Below, piece after piece: positions 16,595-26,417 of a stretch of 64,000 bases of DNA. This DNA comes from Shinella sp. XGS7 (lineage in GTDB: Bacteria > Pseudomonadota > Gammaproteobacteria > Burkholderiales > Burkholderiaceae_C), in assembly GCF_020535565.1 (NCBI RefSeq), contig NZ_CP084758.1, forward strand, positions 1,887,501 to 1,951,500. The letters run 5' to 3'. A program made the translations under genes and the position numbers. Positions within the stretch are counted from its first letter, which is position 1. Each line of letters opens with the position of its first letter. The notes below the pieces were generated by a model. It had not been told where the DNA came from and ran no database searches. It saw only the letters and a list, made by a program, of their open reading frames with translations.

Positions 16595-18040
16595 TCAGCC
16601 CTCGGTGCGAAAGACGGACGTGCTGCTGCTCAGGCGGTCGGCCTGCGTCTGCATGCTGGCCGCCGCCGCGGCCGATTGTTCGACCAGGGCCGCGTTCTGC
16701 TGCGTGGCCTGGTCCAGCTGGGTGATGGCCTGGTTGACCCGGGCGATCTCCGCGCTCTGCTGGGCCGAGGACTCGGCAATGCTGCCGATCAGGCTGGCCA
16801 CCTGCTGCACCGCGCTCTCGATCTCCCGCATCGCGTCACCGGCGCTGCGTACCAGCTGGGTGCCACCGGCCACCTCCTCGACTGACTGGCCGATCAGGGT
16901 CTTGATATCGCGTGCCGCCGCGGCCGCGCGCTGGGCCAGGGAGCGCACCTCGCCGGCCACCACGGCAAAGCCCTTGCCCTGCTCGCCGGCCCGGGCGGCT
17001 TCCACCGCCGCGTTGAGTGCCAGGATATTGGTCTGGAAGGCGATGCTGTCGATCAGGCCGGTGATCTCGGCGATCTTGCTGGCGCTGGCGTCGATGGCCT
17101 GCATGCTGCTGACCACCTGGGACACGACCTGACCCCCCTTGGCCGCGGCGTCGGAGGCGCCGCCGGCCAGGCCGCGGGCCTCGCGCGCCGAGCCGGCCGT
17201 CTGGCCCACGGCCTCGGTGAGCTGGCTCATGGCCGAGGCCGTCTGCTGCAGGCTGGCGGCCGTCTGCTCGGTGCGGTTGGAGAGGTCCTGGTTGCCGGCG
17301 GCGATCTCGGCGCTGGCGCTGCTGATGCTCTGGGCCGCGCCCTGCACCTGCTGCACCGCCTCACGGATGCGCAACAGGGCCTGCTGCAGGCGCAGCGAGA
17401 CGCCGACCGTGGCACCGCGGCCTGAGCCGCCCTCGGGCTTGAGGTGGATGTACTCATCGGCGGTGAGCTGCTCCACCAGGTCCACCAGCTCGGCCTGCTC
17501 GCGCGCACGCTGGTGCATGCGCACCGCGACCAGCACCTGGAAGGCGGTCTGCACCACCACATAGCCGGCGTGGATCAGCACGCGCGGGAAATTGGCTTCG
17601 CTGATGCAGTAGACGCCGACGCCGGCCGCCTGCAGGCGGTCGAAAAGCACATGGTGCACCGCGATCACCACCGCGCCGGTGAGGATGGGGGCCCAGTGTC
17701 GGTAGGCCACCAGAAAGGCCAGGGAGACGAAGACGCCGAAGTGGAACTCCTGCAGGCCGCGGGCGAGCTGGATGTGCAGGGCCACCATGGCCATCACCAC
17801 CACGGCCATCAGGTGCGCGCTCAAGGCCTGACCCCCGGCCACGGCGTGGCCAGCCAGGGCCAGCAGCAGCAGGGGCAGGGCCAGACCCCAGGCCAGGCCG
17901 GGGCTGTCCATGTAGTGCCCGAGGATGATGGCGATCACGGCCTGCAGCGCGATCCAGACCAGCAGCAGCCGGTCGGCTTCACGCCAGGATTGCTCGCGCG
18001 CGCTGGGGCGGCTGGATGGGGACAGGGCGTTCGGGCTCAT
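16595..18040 (-). CDS. Methyl-accepting chemotaxis protein with polytopic sensor
   Basis: This 481-residue chemoreceptor has an unusual N-terminus: about six membrane helices within residues 25-185 and no periplasmic ligand domain. Histidines in and near the helices (HFGVF, HWAPIL, VHHVLF) could bind a cofactor, but that is speculation. The cytoplasmic part has the conserved hairpin tip [46 protein letters not shown] split over about 310-370, followed by the adaptation helices. There is no obvious HAMP domain. It should signal through CheW/CheA; no che genes are nearby. Confidence 0.9.
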   Translation of the reverse strand: MSPNALSPSSRPSAREQSWREADRLLLVWIALQAVIAIILGHYMDSPGLAWGLALPLLLLALAGHAVAGGQALSAHLMAVVVMAMVALHIQLARGLQEFHFGVFVSLAFLVAYRHWAPILTGAVVIAVHHVLFDRLQAAGVGVYCISEANFPRVLIHAGYVVVQTAFQVLVAVRMHQRAREQAELVDLVEQLTADEYIHLKPEGGSGRGATVGVSLRLQQALLRIREAVQQVQGAAQSISSASAEIAAGNQDLSNRTEQTAASLQQTASAMSQLTEAVGQTAGSAREARGLAGGASDAAAKGGQVVSQVVSSMQAIDASASKIAEITGLIDSIAFQTNILALNAAVEAARAGEQGKGFAVVAGEVRSLAQRAAAAARDIKTLIGQSVEEVAGGTQLVRSAGDAMREIESAVQQVASLIGSIAESSAQQSAEIARVNQAITQLDQATQQNAALVEQSAAAAASMQTQADRLSSSTSVFRTEG

Positions 18041-18177
18041 GCACGGGTCTCCTCGGCCGTTGATCAGAGGGTTCCGATCCTTCGGCTCGAGGCCCGGAAC
18101 CGCCAGGGCCCGAGCATACGGGGAGCGCCGCCATCGTGCCTAGGGCGAGATGGCGGCCCTGCCATGGCCGCGGGGCT

Positions 18178-20760
18178 TCAGCCCCCGGCGATGCGCTGGT
18201 TCAGGTGCGCCAGCGCCTCTTCCACCTGGTCCACCAGCACCAGGCAGAGGTCGCCGGGTTGCAGGCGCTCCAGGGCGCGGTCGATGGCGGCGAACTCGCC
18301 GCGGATCTCTTCCACATGGGAGGTGCGGCTGGCGCCTTCCAGGCCCTGACGCAGCAGGGCCAGCACCTCACCGTCCTCGCGACCGCGCTGGCAGGCGTCC
18401 TGGAACAGGATGGCCTCGTCGAAGGCCGCGCCCAGGATCTGGGTCTGGACGCGGATGTCCTCGTCGCGGCGGTCGCCGGCGCCCGAGATCACCACCGAGC
18501 GGCGCTTGGCCGGCATGACCTCCACGGCCTGCACCAGGGCGCGCATGGCATCGCCGTTGTGGCCGTAGTCGGCCACCACGGTGGCGCCGCGGTAGTCCAT
18601 CACATTGAAGCGGCCCGGCACATTGTCGGCATCGCTGCTGAAGCTGGCCACGCCGCGGCGGATGGTGTCCCAGTCCAGACCCACGCCCCAGCCGGCGGCC
18701 ACGGCGGCCATGGCGTTCTCCACCTGGAAGGGGATGCTGCCGGCGCGGGTGAAGGGGATGTCACGCAGCGGGATGGTCTCGCGCCAGCTGCCCTGGGCGG
18801 CCACCAGCTGGTCGCCGTCCACATAGACGCAGCGCTTGCCCTGGGAACGGTGGGCGGCCATCAGCGGATGGTGGCGGTCGGCGGCGAAGAAGATGATCTG
18901 GCCGGGGCAGACCGCGGCCATGTTGGCCACCACCGGGTCGGTGGCATTGAGCACGGCATAGCCGGTCTGGGCCACGTTCTGCACGATGACGCGCTTGACC
19001 AGGGCCAGCTCTTCCACGGTGTTGAGGAAGTTCATGCCCAGGTGGTCGCCCTCGCCCAGATTGGTGACCACGGCCACCTGGCAGCGGTCAAAGCCCAGGC
19101 CCTCGCGCAGGATGCCGCCGCGCGCGGTCTCGAACACCGCGGCTTCCACATCGGGGTGCATCAGCACATTGCGGGCGCTCTTGGGGCCGGAGCAGTCGCC
19201 GCTGTCGGTCTGGCGGCCGTCCACATAGACGCCGTCGGTATTGGTCATGCCCACCTTGAGTCCGCAGGTGGCGAACAGGTGCGCGATCAGGCGCGAGGTG
19301 GTGGTCTTGCCATTGGTGCCGGTGACGGCCACCACGGGGATGCGGCCGTCCTCGCTCTTGTGGCCGCTGCCGTAGAGGTGGCTGATGATGGCCTCGCCCA
19401 CATTGCGGCCCTTGCCGTAGCTCGGCGAGAGGTGCATGCGCAGACCCGGCGCGGCATTGACCTCGACGATGCCGCCGCTGACCTCTTCCAGCGGGCGCAT
19501 CACGCTCTCGGCCACCACGTCCACGCCGCAGACATGCAGGCCCACGACCTGGGCCGCGGCGATGGCGCGAGCGGCCACATCGGGGTGCACGTCATCGGTC
19601 ACATCGGTGGCGGTGCCGCCGGTGGAGAGGTTGGCGTTGTTGCGCAGGATCACGCGGCGGCCCTTCTCGGGCACGTCATCCGGGGTCAGGTCCTGCAGGG
19701 CCAGGCGGGCCACGGCGATGTCATCGAAGCGGATCTTGGTGAGCGAGGTGGCGTGGCCGTCGCCGCGCTTGGGGTCGGCATTGACCTTGTCCACCAGCTG
19801 CTTGACGGTGAGCTCGCCGTCGCCGATCACATGCGGCGGGTCGCGGCGGGCCGCGGCCACCAGCTTGTCGCCCACCACCAGCAGGCGGTAGTCGCTGCCG
19901 GGCAGGAACTTCTCGACCATGACCTGGCCGATCTCGGCCGCGGCCTTGTAGGCCACTTCCATGTGCTCGCGCGAGGCCACATTGACCGTCACGCCCTTGC
20001 CCTGGTTGCCGTCCTGGGGCTTGACCACCACGGGCAGGCCCACCTCCAGCGCGGCTTCCCAGGCGTCGTCCACGGTGTCCACCGGGCGGCCGATGGGCAC
20101 GGGCACGCCGGCCGACTGCAGCAGGCGCTTGGTCAGGTCCTTGTCCTGGGCGATGGATTCGGAAACGGCGCTGGTGTTGTCCACCTCGGCGGCCCAGATG
20201 CGGCGCTGCTTGGCGCCCCAGCCGAACTGCACCAGGCTGCCCTGGGTCAGGCGGCGAAAGGGCACGCCGCGCGCCACGGCGGCGTCCACGATGGAGCCGG
20301 TGGAGGGGCCCAGGCGCACGTCCTCGTCCAGCTCGCGCAGGCGGGCCACGGTGGCGTCGGTGTCAAAGCTGCCGCCCTCGGTCTGGGCGGCACGCAGCAG
20401 TTCCACCGCGGCCTCGAAGGCCTGGCGGCCCACGTCTTCCTCGCTGTACTCGACCACCACCTGGTAGGTGCCGGCCTCGCTGGTGACATGGGTGTGGCTG
20501 AAGGTGACCGGGCAGCCGGCCTGGGCCTGCAGGGCCAGGGCGGCCTGCTCCAGCACATGGGCCAGGGAGACCGGCAGGCGCTGGGCGCTGGCCGGGCGCA
20601 GGGCGCCGATGCCCGGGAAGAGGGCGCGCAGCCGGCCCTCGAAGCCGGGGATCTCGGCGATATTGCGCTCGGTGTCGCTGCAGCTGACCACGGCCTCGAT
20701 GGCCGTGTGGCGGCTCCACATATTGGGGCCGCGCAGGGCGCGGATGCGGGAGACTTCCAT
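18178..20760 (-). CDS. cphA: Cyanophycin synthetase (CphA, long form)
   Basis: The 860-residue enzyme polymerises aspartate and arginine into cyanophycin in the cytoplasm, using two ATP sites. The N-terminal domain is residues 1-160. The ATP-grasp region is about 170-470 (VVVKPQDGNQGKGVTV; GIVEVNAAPGLRMHL). The Mur-ligase-like domain (about 475-860) has an intact P-loop, GTNGKTTT at 481-488, and TNLGEGDHLGM. In the N-domain, the segment equivalent to H-V-x-E-H is LAHVLEQAALALQ, so the second His and later Glu are lost. It sits 36 bp downstream of the shorter paralogue, and the two form an operon. Length and motifs are normal for CphA. Confidence 0.95.
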   Translation of the reverse strand: MEVSRIRALRGPNMWSRHTAIEAVVSCSDTERNIAEIPGFEGRLRALFPGIGALRPASAQRLPVSLAHVLEQAALALQAQAGCPVTFSHTHVTSEAGTYQVVVEYSEEDVGRQAFEAAVELLRAAQTEGGSFDTDATVARLRELDEDVRLGPSTGSIVDAAVARGVPFRRLTQGSLVQFGWGAKQRRIWAAEVDNTSAVSESIAQDKDLTKRLLQSAGVPVPIGRPVDTVDDAWEAALEVGLPVVVKPQDGNQGKGVTVNVASREHMEVAYKAAAEIGQVMVEKFLPGSDYRLLVVGDKLVAAARRDPPHVIGDGELTVKQLVDKVNADPKRGDGHATSLTKIRFDDIAVARLALQDLTPDDVPEKGRRVILRNNANLSTGGTATDVTDDVHPDVAARAIAAAQVVGLHVCGVDVVAESVMRPLEEVSGGIVEVNAAPGLRMHLSPSYGKGRNVGEAIISHLYGSGHKSEDGRIPVVAVTGTNGKTTTSRLIAHLFATCGLKVGMTNTDGVYVDGRQTDSGDCSGPKSARNVLMHPDVEAAVFETARGGILREGLGFDRCQVAVVTNLGEGDHLGMNFLNTVEELALVKRVIVQNVAQTGYAVLNATDPVVANMAAVCPGQIIFFAADRHHPLMAAHRSQGKRCVYVDGDQLVAAQGSWRETIPLRDIPFTRAGSIPFQVENAMAAVAAGWGVGLDWDTIRRGVASFSSDADNVPGRFNVMDYRGATVVADYGHNGDAMRALVQAVEVMPAKRRSVVISGAGDRRDEDIRVQTQILGAAFDEAILFQDACQRGREDGEVLALLRQGLEGASRTSHVEEIRGEFAAIDRALERLQPGDLCLVLVDQVEEALAHLNQRIAGG

Positions 20761-20796
20761 GGTGGTGTTTCTTCTTGGCGAGGGGCGTCGTCGGGA

Positions 20797-22968
20797 TCAG
20801 GCCTGCAGGGGCTGGAAGGTGTCCAGGCCGGCGGAGATCAGCTCGGGCGGGATGTTCAGGGCCCAGGCGGTGGCCACGGCGGCCAGCACCGTCTCGGCGC
20901 TCAGGCCGCTGACACCGGCCGCGGCGTAGCGGGCCAGCACGGTGTCGACCTGGGCGCCGGGCATCTCGGAGCTGCCCTGGGCCAGCATGGCCATGCCGCC
21001 CTGCAGGAAGACGGCGCGGCCGCCCTTCTCGCGGTGGGCGGCCAGCAGGGCCGGGTCGGCGGCGTAGAACAGCACCTCGCCGTCGGAAAGCTCGGCCATC
21101 TCGACCAGGGCGGGCACGGCGGCGTTGAGCACGGCCACGCCCTCGGGCAGGACCACGTCCACCTGGGTGCGCAGCACCTTGTAGAGCTGCTCCTCGCTGC
21201 GGATGTCGTGCGCGTCCAGCTGGCCCAGGCCGTCCATATCCGTGACCACGCCCACCAGGCAGCGGTCATAGGCCAGGCCGTCGCTGAGGATGGCGCTGGC
21301 GCCGTTCTCGGCCACCACCGCGTCCACGCCGCGGTTCATCAGCAGGCGGTGGGCAGGCGCCCAGCCGGCGCAGTTCTTCTTCTCGACCCGGCGGTTGCCC
21401 AGGAACAGGCCCTCACCGCAGGCCAGGCCCACGGAGCGGCCGTTCAGGTGCAGCAGCCAGGCCACCAGGCGCGCCACCTGGGCGCCACCCTGGGAACCGG
21501 CGATGCCGACGATGGGGATGCGGCCGCTCTCGTCGGCGGCAAACAGGTGGTCGATGATGGCCTGGCCCACCGGGCGGGGCATGCCCTCGGCGGGCTTGAG
21601 GTGCATCAGCAGGCCCGGGCCGGCATTGACCTCGACGATGGCGCCGCCGGTCTCACTCAGGGGCTTGGAGATGTCGGAGCACACCAGGTCGATGCCGGCG
21701 ATGTCCAGCCCCACGGTGCGGGCGGCCAGGGACACGGCATGGGCCACCTCGGGGTGGACCAGGTCGGTGCAGTCATTCGAGGAGGTGCCGGTGCGCTGCA
21801 CCATCACGCGCTGGCCGGCCGGGGGCACGGACTCGGGCGGGAAGCCCTGGCGCTGCAGGTCCAGCGCGATCACGGGCTCGTCCTCCAGCACGATCAGGCT
21901 GAGCGGGAATTCCTCGGCCACGCCGCGGCGCGGGTCGGTGTTGAGCTGCTGCTCGATCAGCTCCAGCACGGTGTGCTGGCCGTCGCCGGTGATCCAGAAC
22001 TCCTCGCCGCGTGCGGCCGCCACCAGCTGGCCGCCCACCACCAGCAGGCGGTGCTCGACGCCGGGGATGAAGCGCTCCACCAGCACCTCGGAGCCTTCCT
22101 TCTCGGCCAGCTCGAAGGCGGCCAGGATGTCTTCCTTCTTGCGCAGGTCCAGGGTCACGCCGCGGGCATGGTTGCCGTCGCTGGGCTTGACCACCACGGG
22201 CAGGCCGATGTCCTGGGCGGCTTCCCAGGCCTGTTCGGCGTTCGCCACGGCCTGGCCCTCGGGCACGGGCACGCCCACGGCCTTGAGCAGGGTCTTGGTC
22301 AGGTCCTTGTCGCCGGCAATGCTTTCGGCGATGGCGCTGGTCATGTCGGTCTCGGCGGTCCAGATCCGGCGCTGGCGGGCGCCATAGCCCAGCTGCACCA
22401 GATTGCCCTCGTTGAGCCGGATATGGGGGATGCGGCGGTCGGTGGCCGCGCCCACGATGGCGGCGGTGGAGGGGCCCAGATAGCAGGCGTCCACCTTGTC
22501 GCGCAGGCGGGTCACGGCGGCGGCCACATCGAAGGGCTCGTCATTGATGGTGGCCATCAGCAGGGCGTGGCCCTCGGCCAGGGCGGCGCGGGCCACCTGC
22601 TCGTCGCGGGCCCGGAACACCATGCGGTAGACGCCGTGCTGGCTGGTGGAGCGGGTCTGGCCGAAGCCGGTGGGCATGCCCGAGAGATTGAGCAGCTCGA
22701 TGACGATGTGCTCCAGCACATGGCCCATCCAGGTGCCGCCCTCCAGGCGCTGCAGGAAGCCGCCGCGCTCGCCCACGCCGCAGTGGTGCTCGATCAGGGC
22801 CGGCAGGCGCTCGGTCAGCCGGGCGTTGAAGCCGGGCAGGGTGTTGGAGGGATGATCCTCCAGCTTGCCGAGGTCCAGCCAGGTTTCCAGCACCGGGCGG
22901 TAGGTCCACATATTGGGTCCGCGCAGGTAGTTGATGCGCAACAGCTTGATGTCTTCGTGTCTGCTCAT
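20797..22968 (-). CDS. Cyanophycin synthetase paralogue (short form, dead P-loop)
   Basis: This 723-residue paralogue is the first gene of the cyanophycin operon. Its N-domain keeps GHVLEHIVIEL (about 82-92). The ATP-grasp region (about 170-470) is complete (VVVKPSDGNHARGVTL; AIVEVNAGPGLLMHL). The Mur-ligase-like part is about 140 residues shorter, and its P-loop is replaced by GIAGSQGGAQ (about 488-497) where CphA has GTNGKTTT, so it should have only one working ATP site. Non-cyanobacterial cphA' and CphA2 proteins show the same loss; CphA2 can join beta-Asp-Arg dipeptides. Its activity here is not certain. It diverges from the ABC transporter across 183 bp. Confidence 0.93.
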   Translation of the reverse strand: MSRHEDIKLLRINYLRGPNMWTYRPVLETWLDLGKLEDHPSNTLPGFNARLTERLPALIEHHCGVGERGGFLQRLEGGTWMGHVLEHIVIELLNLSGMPTGFGQTRSTSQHGVYRMVFRARDEQVARAALAEGHALLMATINDEPFDVAAAVTRLRDKVDACYLGPSTAAIVGAATDRRIPHIRLNEGNLVQLGYGARQRRIWTAETDMTSAIAESIAGDKDLTKTLLKAVGVPVPEGQAVANAEQAWEAAQDIGLPVVVKPSDGNHARGVTLDLRKKEDILAAFELAEKEGSEVLVERFIPGVEHRLLVVGGQLVAAARGEEFWITGDGQHTVLELIEQQLNTDPRRGVAEEFPLSLIVLEDEPVIALDLQRQGFPPESVPPAGQRVMVQRTGTSSNDCTDLVHPEVAHAVSLAARTVGLDIAGIDLVCSDISKPLSETGGAIVEVNAGPGLLMHLKPAEGMPRPVGQAIIDHLFAADESGRIPIVGIAGSQGGAQVARLVAWLLHLNGRSVGLACGEGLFLGNRRVEKKNCAGWAPAHRLLMNRGVDAVVAENGASAILSDGLAYDRCLVGVVTDMDGLGQLDAHDIRSEEQLYKVLRTQVDVVLPEGVAVLNAAVPALVEMAELSDGEVLFYAADPALLAAHREKGGRAVFLQGGMAMLAQGSSEMPGAQVDTVLARYAAAGVSGLSAETVLAAVATAWALNIPPELISAGLDTFQPLQA

Positions 22969-23151
22969 GGAGGGGAGGGCAGGAATTTCGGCAATAAGCC
23001 GACATTGTGCGCGTTCTGGCGCCAGGTCTGTGCGGGGCGAATCAGACGGACTGTTTCACCGGGCGGGCCGGGATGGGCGAAAATCGCGCCCCGGCGGGGC
23101 CCTGTTGGGTGTCGGCCGCCGGCCCGGGCCCTCATCACAGAACAAACAACA

Positions 23152-25446
23152 ATGCAGCATCACGATTCCGATAAAGTGCCAGACCAGCATCCGCAACTGG
23201 CGACGGCCCTGGGACGCCTGGCGAAAGACGAGAACGTGCTGGGCAGCCTGGAGGTTGACCTGGACTCGCAGCTGCGCTTCGGCCACGGCCTGCTGGTGCT
23301 CACCCGCCAGCGTCTGCTGGCCTATGACCCGGCCGGGGGCGGCCGCTGGCAGGAATGGGCCCTGCATCCGGGCCTGCAGCTGCGCATGTCGGACCACGCC
23401 GGCCTGGGCTGCCTGGAGCTGCAGGACGCCACGCAACGCCTGGCCCTGTGGCGCTTCACCCTGCAGATCAATCTGCAGGTGCAGCGCTTCCAGGAACTCT
23501 TTGAGAAGCGCGACGAGCCCGCCCAGGCCGGCGCCGAGGAGCTGGAGTTCTGCCCCAGCTGCAAGGCACCCCTGCCCCCGCGCAGCGAGGAGGGCGACGA
23601 TGAATGCCCCACCTGCGCCCGCGAGCTGCACACCCCGCCTTCCACCTGGGTGCTGCTGCGCCTGTGGCGTTTCGCCCGGCCCTACCAGGGCCAGCTCTTG
23701 CTGGGTTTTTTGCTGATGCTGGGGGCCACGGGCGCCACCCTGGTGGGGCCCTATCTGTACCAGCCGCTGATGGACGAGGTGCTGATCCCGTTTCAGCAGG
23801 GGCAGAAAATCGACCCCTGGCTGGTGGCCTTCTACCTGAGCGGCCTGCTGGGGGCGGGCCTGGTGTCCTGGCTGCTGGGCTGGGCCAAGACCTACATCCT
23901 GTCCCTGGTGTCCGAGCGCATCGCGGCGGATCTGCGCACCGCCACCTTCGAGCATCTGCTGAGCCTGTCGCTGGAGTATTTCGGCTCCAAGCGCACCGGC
24001 GACCTGATGGCGCGCATCGGCTCCGAGACCGACCGCATCAGCGTCTTCCTGTCCCTGCATGCGCTGGACTTCATCACCGATGTGCTGATGCTGGTGATGA
24101 TCACCGTGATGATGGTGTCGATCAGCCCCTCCTTGGCGCTGGCCACCCTGCTGCCCCTGCCCTTCATCGCCTGGATGATCCATCTGGTGCGAGACCGCCT
24201 GCGCACCGGCTTCGAGAAGATCGACCGGGTCTGGGGCGAGGTCACCAGCGTGCTGGCCGACACCATTCCCGGCATCCGGGTGGTCAAGGCCTTTGCCCAG
24301 GAAAAACGCGAGGCAGCGCGCTTCAAGGAAGCCAACCAGAAGAACCTCAAGGTCAATGACCGGCTCAACAAGACCTGGAGCCTGTTCGGCCCCACCGTGT
24401 CCCTGCTGACCGAAATGGGCCTGCTGGTCGTCTGGGCCTTCGGCATCTACCTGGTGGCCGGGGGCAGCATCACGGTCGGCGTGCTGACCTCCTTCCTGGC
24501 CTATATCGGCCGCTTCTATGGCCGCATGGACTCGATGAGCCGCATCGTCTCCGTGACCCAGAAGGCCGCGGCCGGCGCCAAACGCATCTTCGACATCCTG
24601 GACCACCAGAGCAATGTGCCCGAGCCCGCCAATCCGGTGAAGCTGGACAAGGTGCAGGGCGGCCTGCAGCTGCAGGACATTGGTTTCCGCTACGGCAACC
24701 GCGCGGTGATCCGCGGCCTCAGCCTGGATATCCGGCCCGGCGAGATGATCGGCCTGGTGGGCCACAGCGGCTCGGGCAAGAGCACCCTGGTGAACCTGAT
24801 TTGCCGTTTCTACGACGTGACGGAGGGCTCTATCCGCATCGACGGCACCGATCTGCGCCGCATCGGCGTTTCGGACTTCCGCCGTCATATCGGCCTGGTG
24901 CTGCAGGAGCCCTTCCTCTTCTTCGGCACCATTGCCGAGAACATCGCCTACGGCAAGCCGGACGCCACGCGCGAGGAGATCGTGGCCGCGGCCCGCGCCG
25001 CCCATGCCCACGAGTTCATCCTGCGCCTGCCCCATGGTTACGACACCCATGTCGGCGAGCGCGGCAACCGGCTTTCCGGCGGCGAGCGCCAGCGCATCGC
25101 CATTGCACGCGCCCTGCTGATCGATCCGCGCCTGCTGATCCTGGACGAGGCCACCTCGGCCGTGGACACCGAGACCGAGAAGGAAATCCAGAAGGCCCTG
25201 GACAATCTCGTGAAGGGCCGCACCACCATCGCCATCGCCCACCGCCTGTCCACCCTGCGCAAGGCCGACCGCCTGGTGGTGATGGACCGCGGCCAGATCG
25301 TCGAGGTGGGCCCGCACGAGGAACTGATGGCCAAGCAGGGCGCCTACTGGCGGCTCTACGAGGCCCAGGCCCGTCGCGTCGATGCCGAGGAAGAAATGCC
25401 CCTGCTGCCGCCCAACCAGAATGTCCACACGGCGGAGGTCGCCTGA
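23152..25446 (+). CDS. Cyanophycin-associated ABC exporter-like protein
   Basis: A 764-residue fused protein. Residues 1-125 are a soluble PH/GRAM-like beta domain (VLGSLEVDLDS...LVLTRQRLLAYDP). A zinc ribbon follows with two Cys pairs, FCPSC and CPTC (about 133-155). Six membrane helices of a type I exporter cover about 165-460, then an ABC ATPase with Walker A GHSGSGKST (about 536), Q-loop LQEPFLFF, signature RLSGGERQR and Walker B LLILDEATS. It is divergent from the cyanophycin synthetases and overlaps the DUF1854 gene, a combination already tied to cyanophycin metabolism by genome context. The substrate and even the direction of transport are unknown. As a homodimer it would form a full exporter. 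Confidence 0.9.
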   Translation: MQHHDSDKVPDQHPQLATALGRLAKDENVLGSLEVDLDSQLRFGHGLLVLTRQRLLAYDPAGGGRWQEWALHPGLQLRMSDHAGLGCLELQDATQRLALWRFTLQINLQVQRFQELFEKRDEPAQAGAEELEFCPSCKAPLPPRSEEGDDECPTCARELHTPPSTWVLLRLWRFARPYQGQLLLGFLLMLGATGATLVGPYLYQPLMDEVLIPFQQGQKIDPWLVAFYLSGLLGAGLVSWLLGWAKTYILSLVSERIAADLRTATFEHLLSLSLEYFGSKRTGDLMARIGSETDRISVFLSLHALDFITDVLMLVMITVMMVSISPSLALATLLPLPFIAWMIHLVRDRLRTGFEKIDRVWGEVTSVLADTIPGIRVVKAFAQEKREAARFKEANQKNLKVNDRLNKTWSLFGPTVSLLTEMGLLVVWAFGIYLVAGGSITVGVLTSFLAYIGRFYGRMDSMSRIVSVTQKAAAGAKRIFDILDHQSNVPEPANPVKLDKVQGGLQLQDIGFRYGNRAVIRGLSLDIRPGEMIGLVGHSGSGKSTLVNLICRFYDVTEGSIRIDGTDLRRIGVSDFRRHIGLVLQEPFLFFGTIAENIAYGKPDATREEIVAAARAAHAHEFILRLPHGYDTHVGERGNRLSGGERQRIAIARALLIDPRLLILDEATSAVDTETEKEIQKALDNLVKGRTTIAIAHRLSTLRKADRLVVMDRGQIVEVGPHEELMAKQGAYWRLYEAQARRVDAEEEMPLLPPNQNVHTAEVA

Positions 25447-25934
25447 TGTCTGCTGTGTCGTCTACTGCCAGCCCTTACCGCAGCCTGCTGCGCAATGCCT
25501 TCGGCCGCCTGGTCCTGGTCGATCTGGAGGGCCGCGAGCACGAGGGCGTGACGCCTGTGCGTGCCCACCCCATCAGCGCGCCGGACGAGGGCATCTCCCT
25601 GGTCGGTGTCGATGGTCACGAGCTGGTCTGGATCGCCCGGCTCTCGGACCTGCCGCCCGTCGATCGCGAGCTGCTGGAAGGCGAGTTCGCGGTGCGCGAG
25701 TTCATGCCCCAGGTGCGGGCCATCCTGGCCGTCTCCACCTTCTCCACGCCCAGCCAGTGGACCGTGGACACCGAGCGCGGCGCCGCCCGCTTCATCCTCA
25801 AGAGCGAAGAGGACATCCGCCGCCTGGGCGAAGGCCGGCTGCTGATCACCAGCAGCCATGGCCTGCAGTTCATCGTGCCGGATCGCTTTGCACTGGACCG
25901 GGCGTCCAAGCGCATCCTGGAGCGCTTCCTGTAG
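25446..25934 (+). CDS. DUF1854 protein, cyanophycin-associated
   Basis: This 162-residue DUF1854 protein starts at an ATG that overlaps the ABC gene's stop (TGATG), so the two are translationally coupled. The N-terminal half (FGRLVLVDLEGREHEGVTPVRAHPISAPDEGISLV) and the SEEDIRRLGEGRLLITSSHGLQFIVPD region are typical of the family. There is no signal peptide or membrane helix; it is probably a cytoplasmic partner of the ABC protein. The molecular role is unknown. Its stop codon directly abuts the stop of the convergent PACE gene with no gap. Confidence 0.9.
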   Translation: MSAVSSTASPYRSLLRNAFGRLVLVDLEGREHEGVTPVRAHPISAPDEGISLVGVDGHELVWIARLSDLPPVDRELLEGEFAVREFMPQVRAILAVSTFSTPSQWTVDTERGAARFILKSEEDIRRLGEGRLLITSSHGLQFIVPDRFALDRASKRILERFL

Positions 25935-26354
25935 TCAGCTCGCGGAGGCCGGCAGGCCGAAGACGCGGTCGAAAGCCAGGTTGAACACAAAGGTGTAGAC
26001 CAGGAAGAAGACGATCAGGCCGAAGTCCAGCAGCAGGGCCTGCCAGAGGCTGATGTCCAGCCACCAGGCGAAGAGCGGCACCAGCATCACGATCAGGCCG
26101 CCCTCGAAGCCCACCGCATGGGCCACGCGCCGGCCCAGGCTGCGGCCGCGGGTGGCCTGGCGGGCCTCCCAGGCCTCGAAGAGGTGGGTGTAGACCAGGT
26201 TCCAGACCAGGGCGATGGCCGAGGAGGCTACCGCTGCCACGCCGGCATGGCCCGGGGAGCTGCCCGCCAGCAGGGTCAGGCCGGCGCTGGTGAGCGCCAC
26301 GGCAAAGAGTTCGTACAGAGAGACATAGACCAGCTTGCGCTTCAGACCTTGCAT
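25935..26354 (-). CDS. PACE-family efflux transporter
   Basis: The 139-residue protein from the ATG at 26354 (MQGLKRKLVYVSLYELFAV) has four membrane helices arranged as two bacterial transmembrane pairs. Each pair begins with the family motif: RKLVYVSLYE in the first and RRVAHAVGFE in the second, including the acidic residue needed for transport in AceI. PACE proteins export biocides such as chlorhexidine and may naturally export short diamines. A LysR gene is divergent across 111 bp, as with AceI/AceR. The longer upstream frame is rejected because it runs through the operator region. Confidence 0.92.
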   Translation of the reverse strand: MQGLKRKLVYVSLYELFAVALTSAGLTLLAGSSPGHAGVAAVASSAIALVWNLVYTHLFEAWEARQATRGRSLGRRVAHAVGFEGGLIVMLVPLFAWWLDISLWQALLLDFGLIVFFLVYTFVFNLAFDRVFGLPASAS

Positions 26355-26417
26355 GGGGATGGGTGCGGCAGGGCGCCGCCTTGAACTGCGTATGCCCTGC
26401 ATGGTAGGCATTGTTTT

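Noticed and set aside
18136-23151. Long in-frame upstream extension of the cyanophycin-associated ABC gene
   Set aside because: This part is antisense to the two cyanophycin synthetases and has only low-complexity shadow sequence; the ATG at 23152 starts the recognisable domain.
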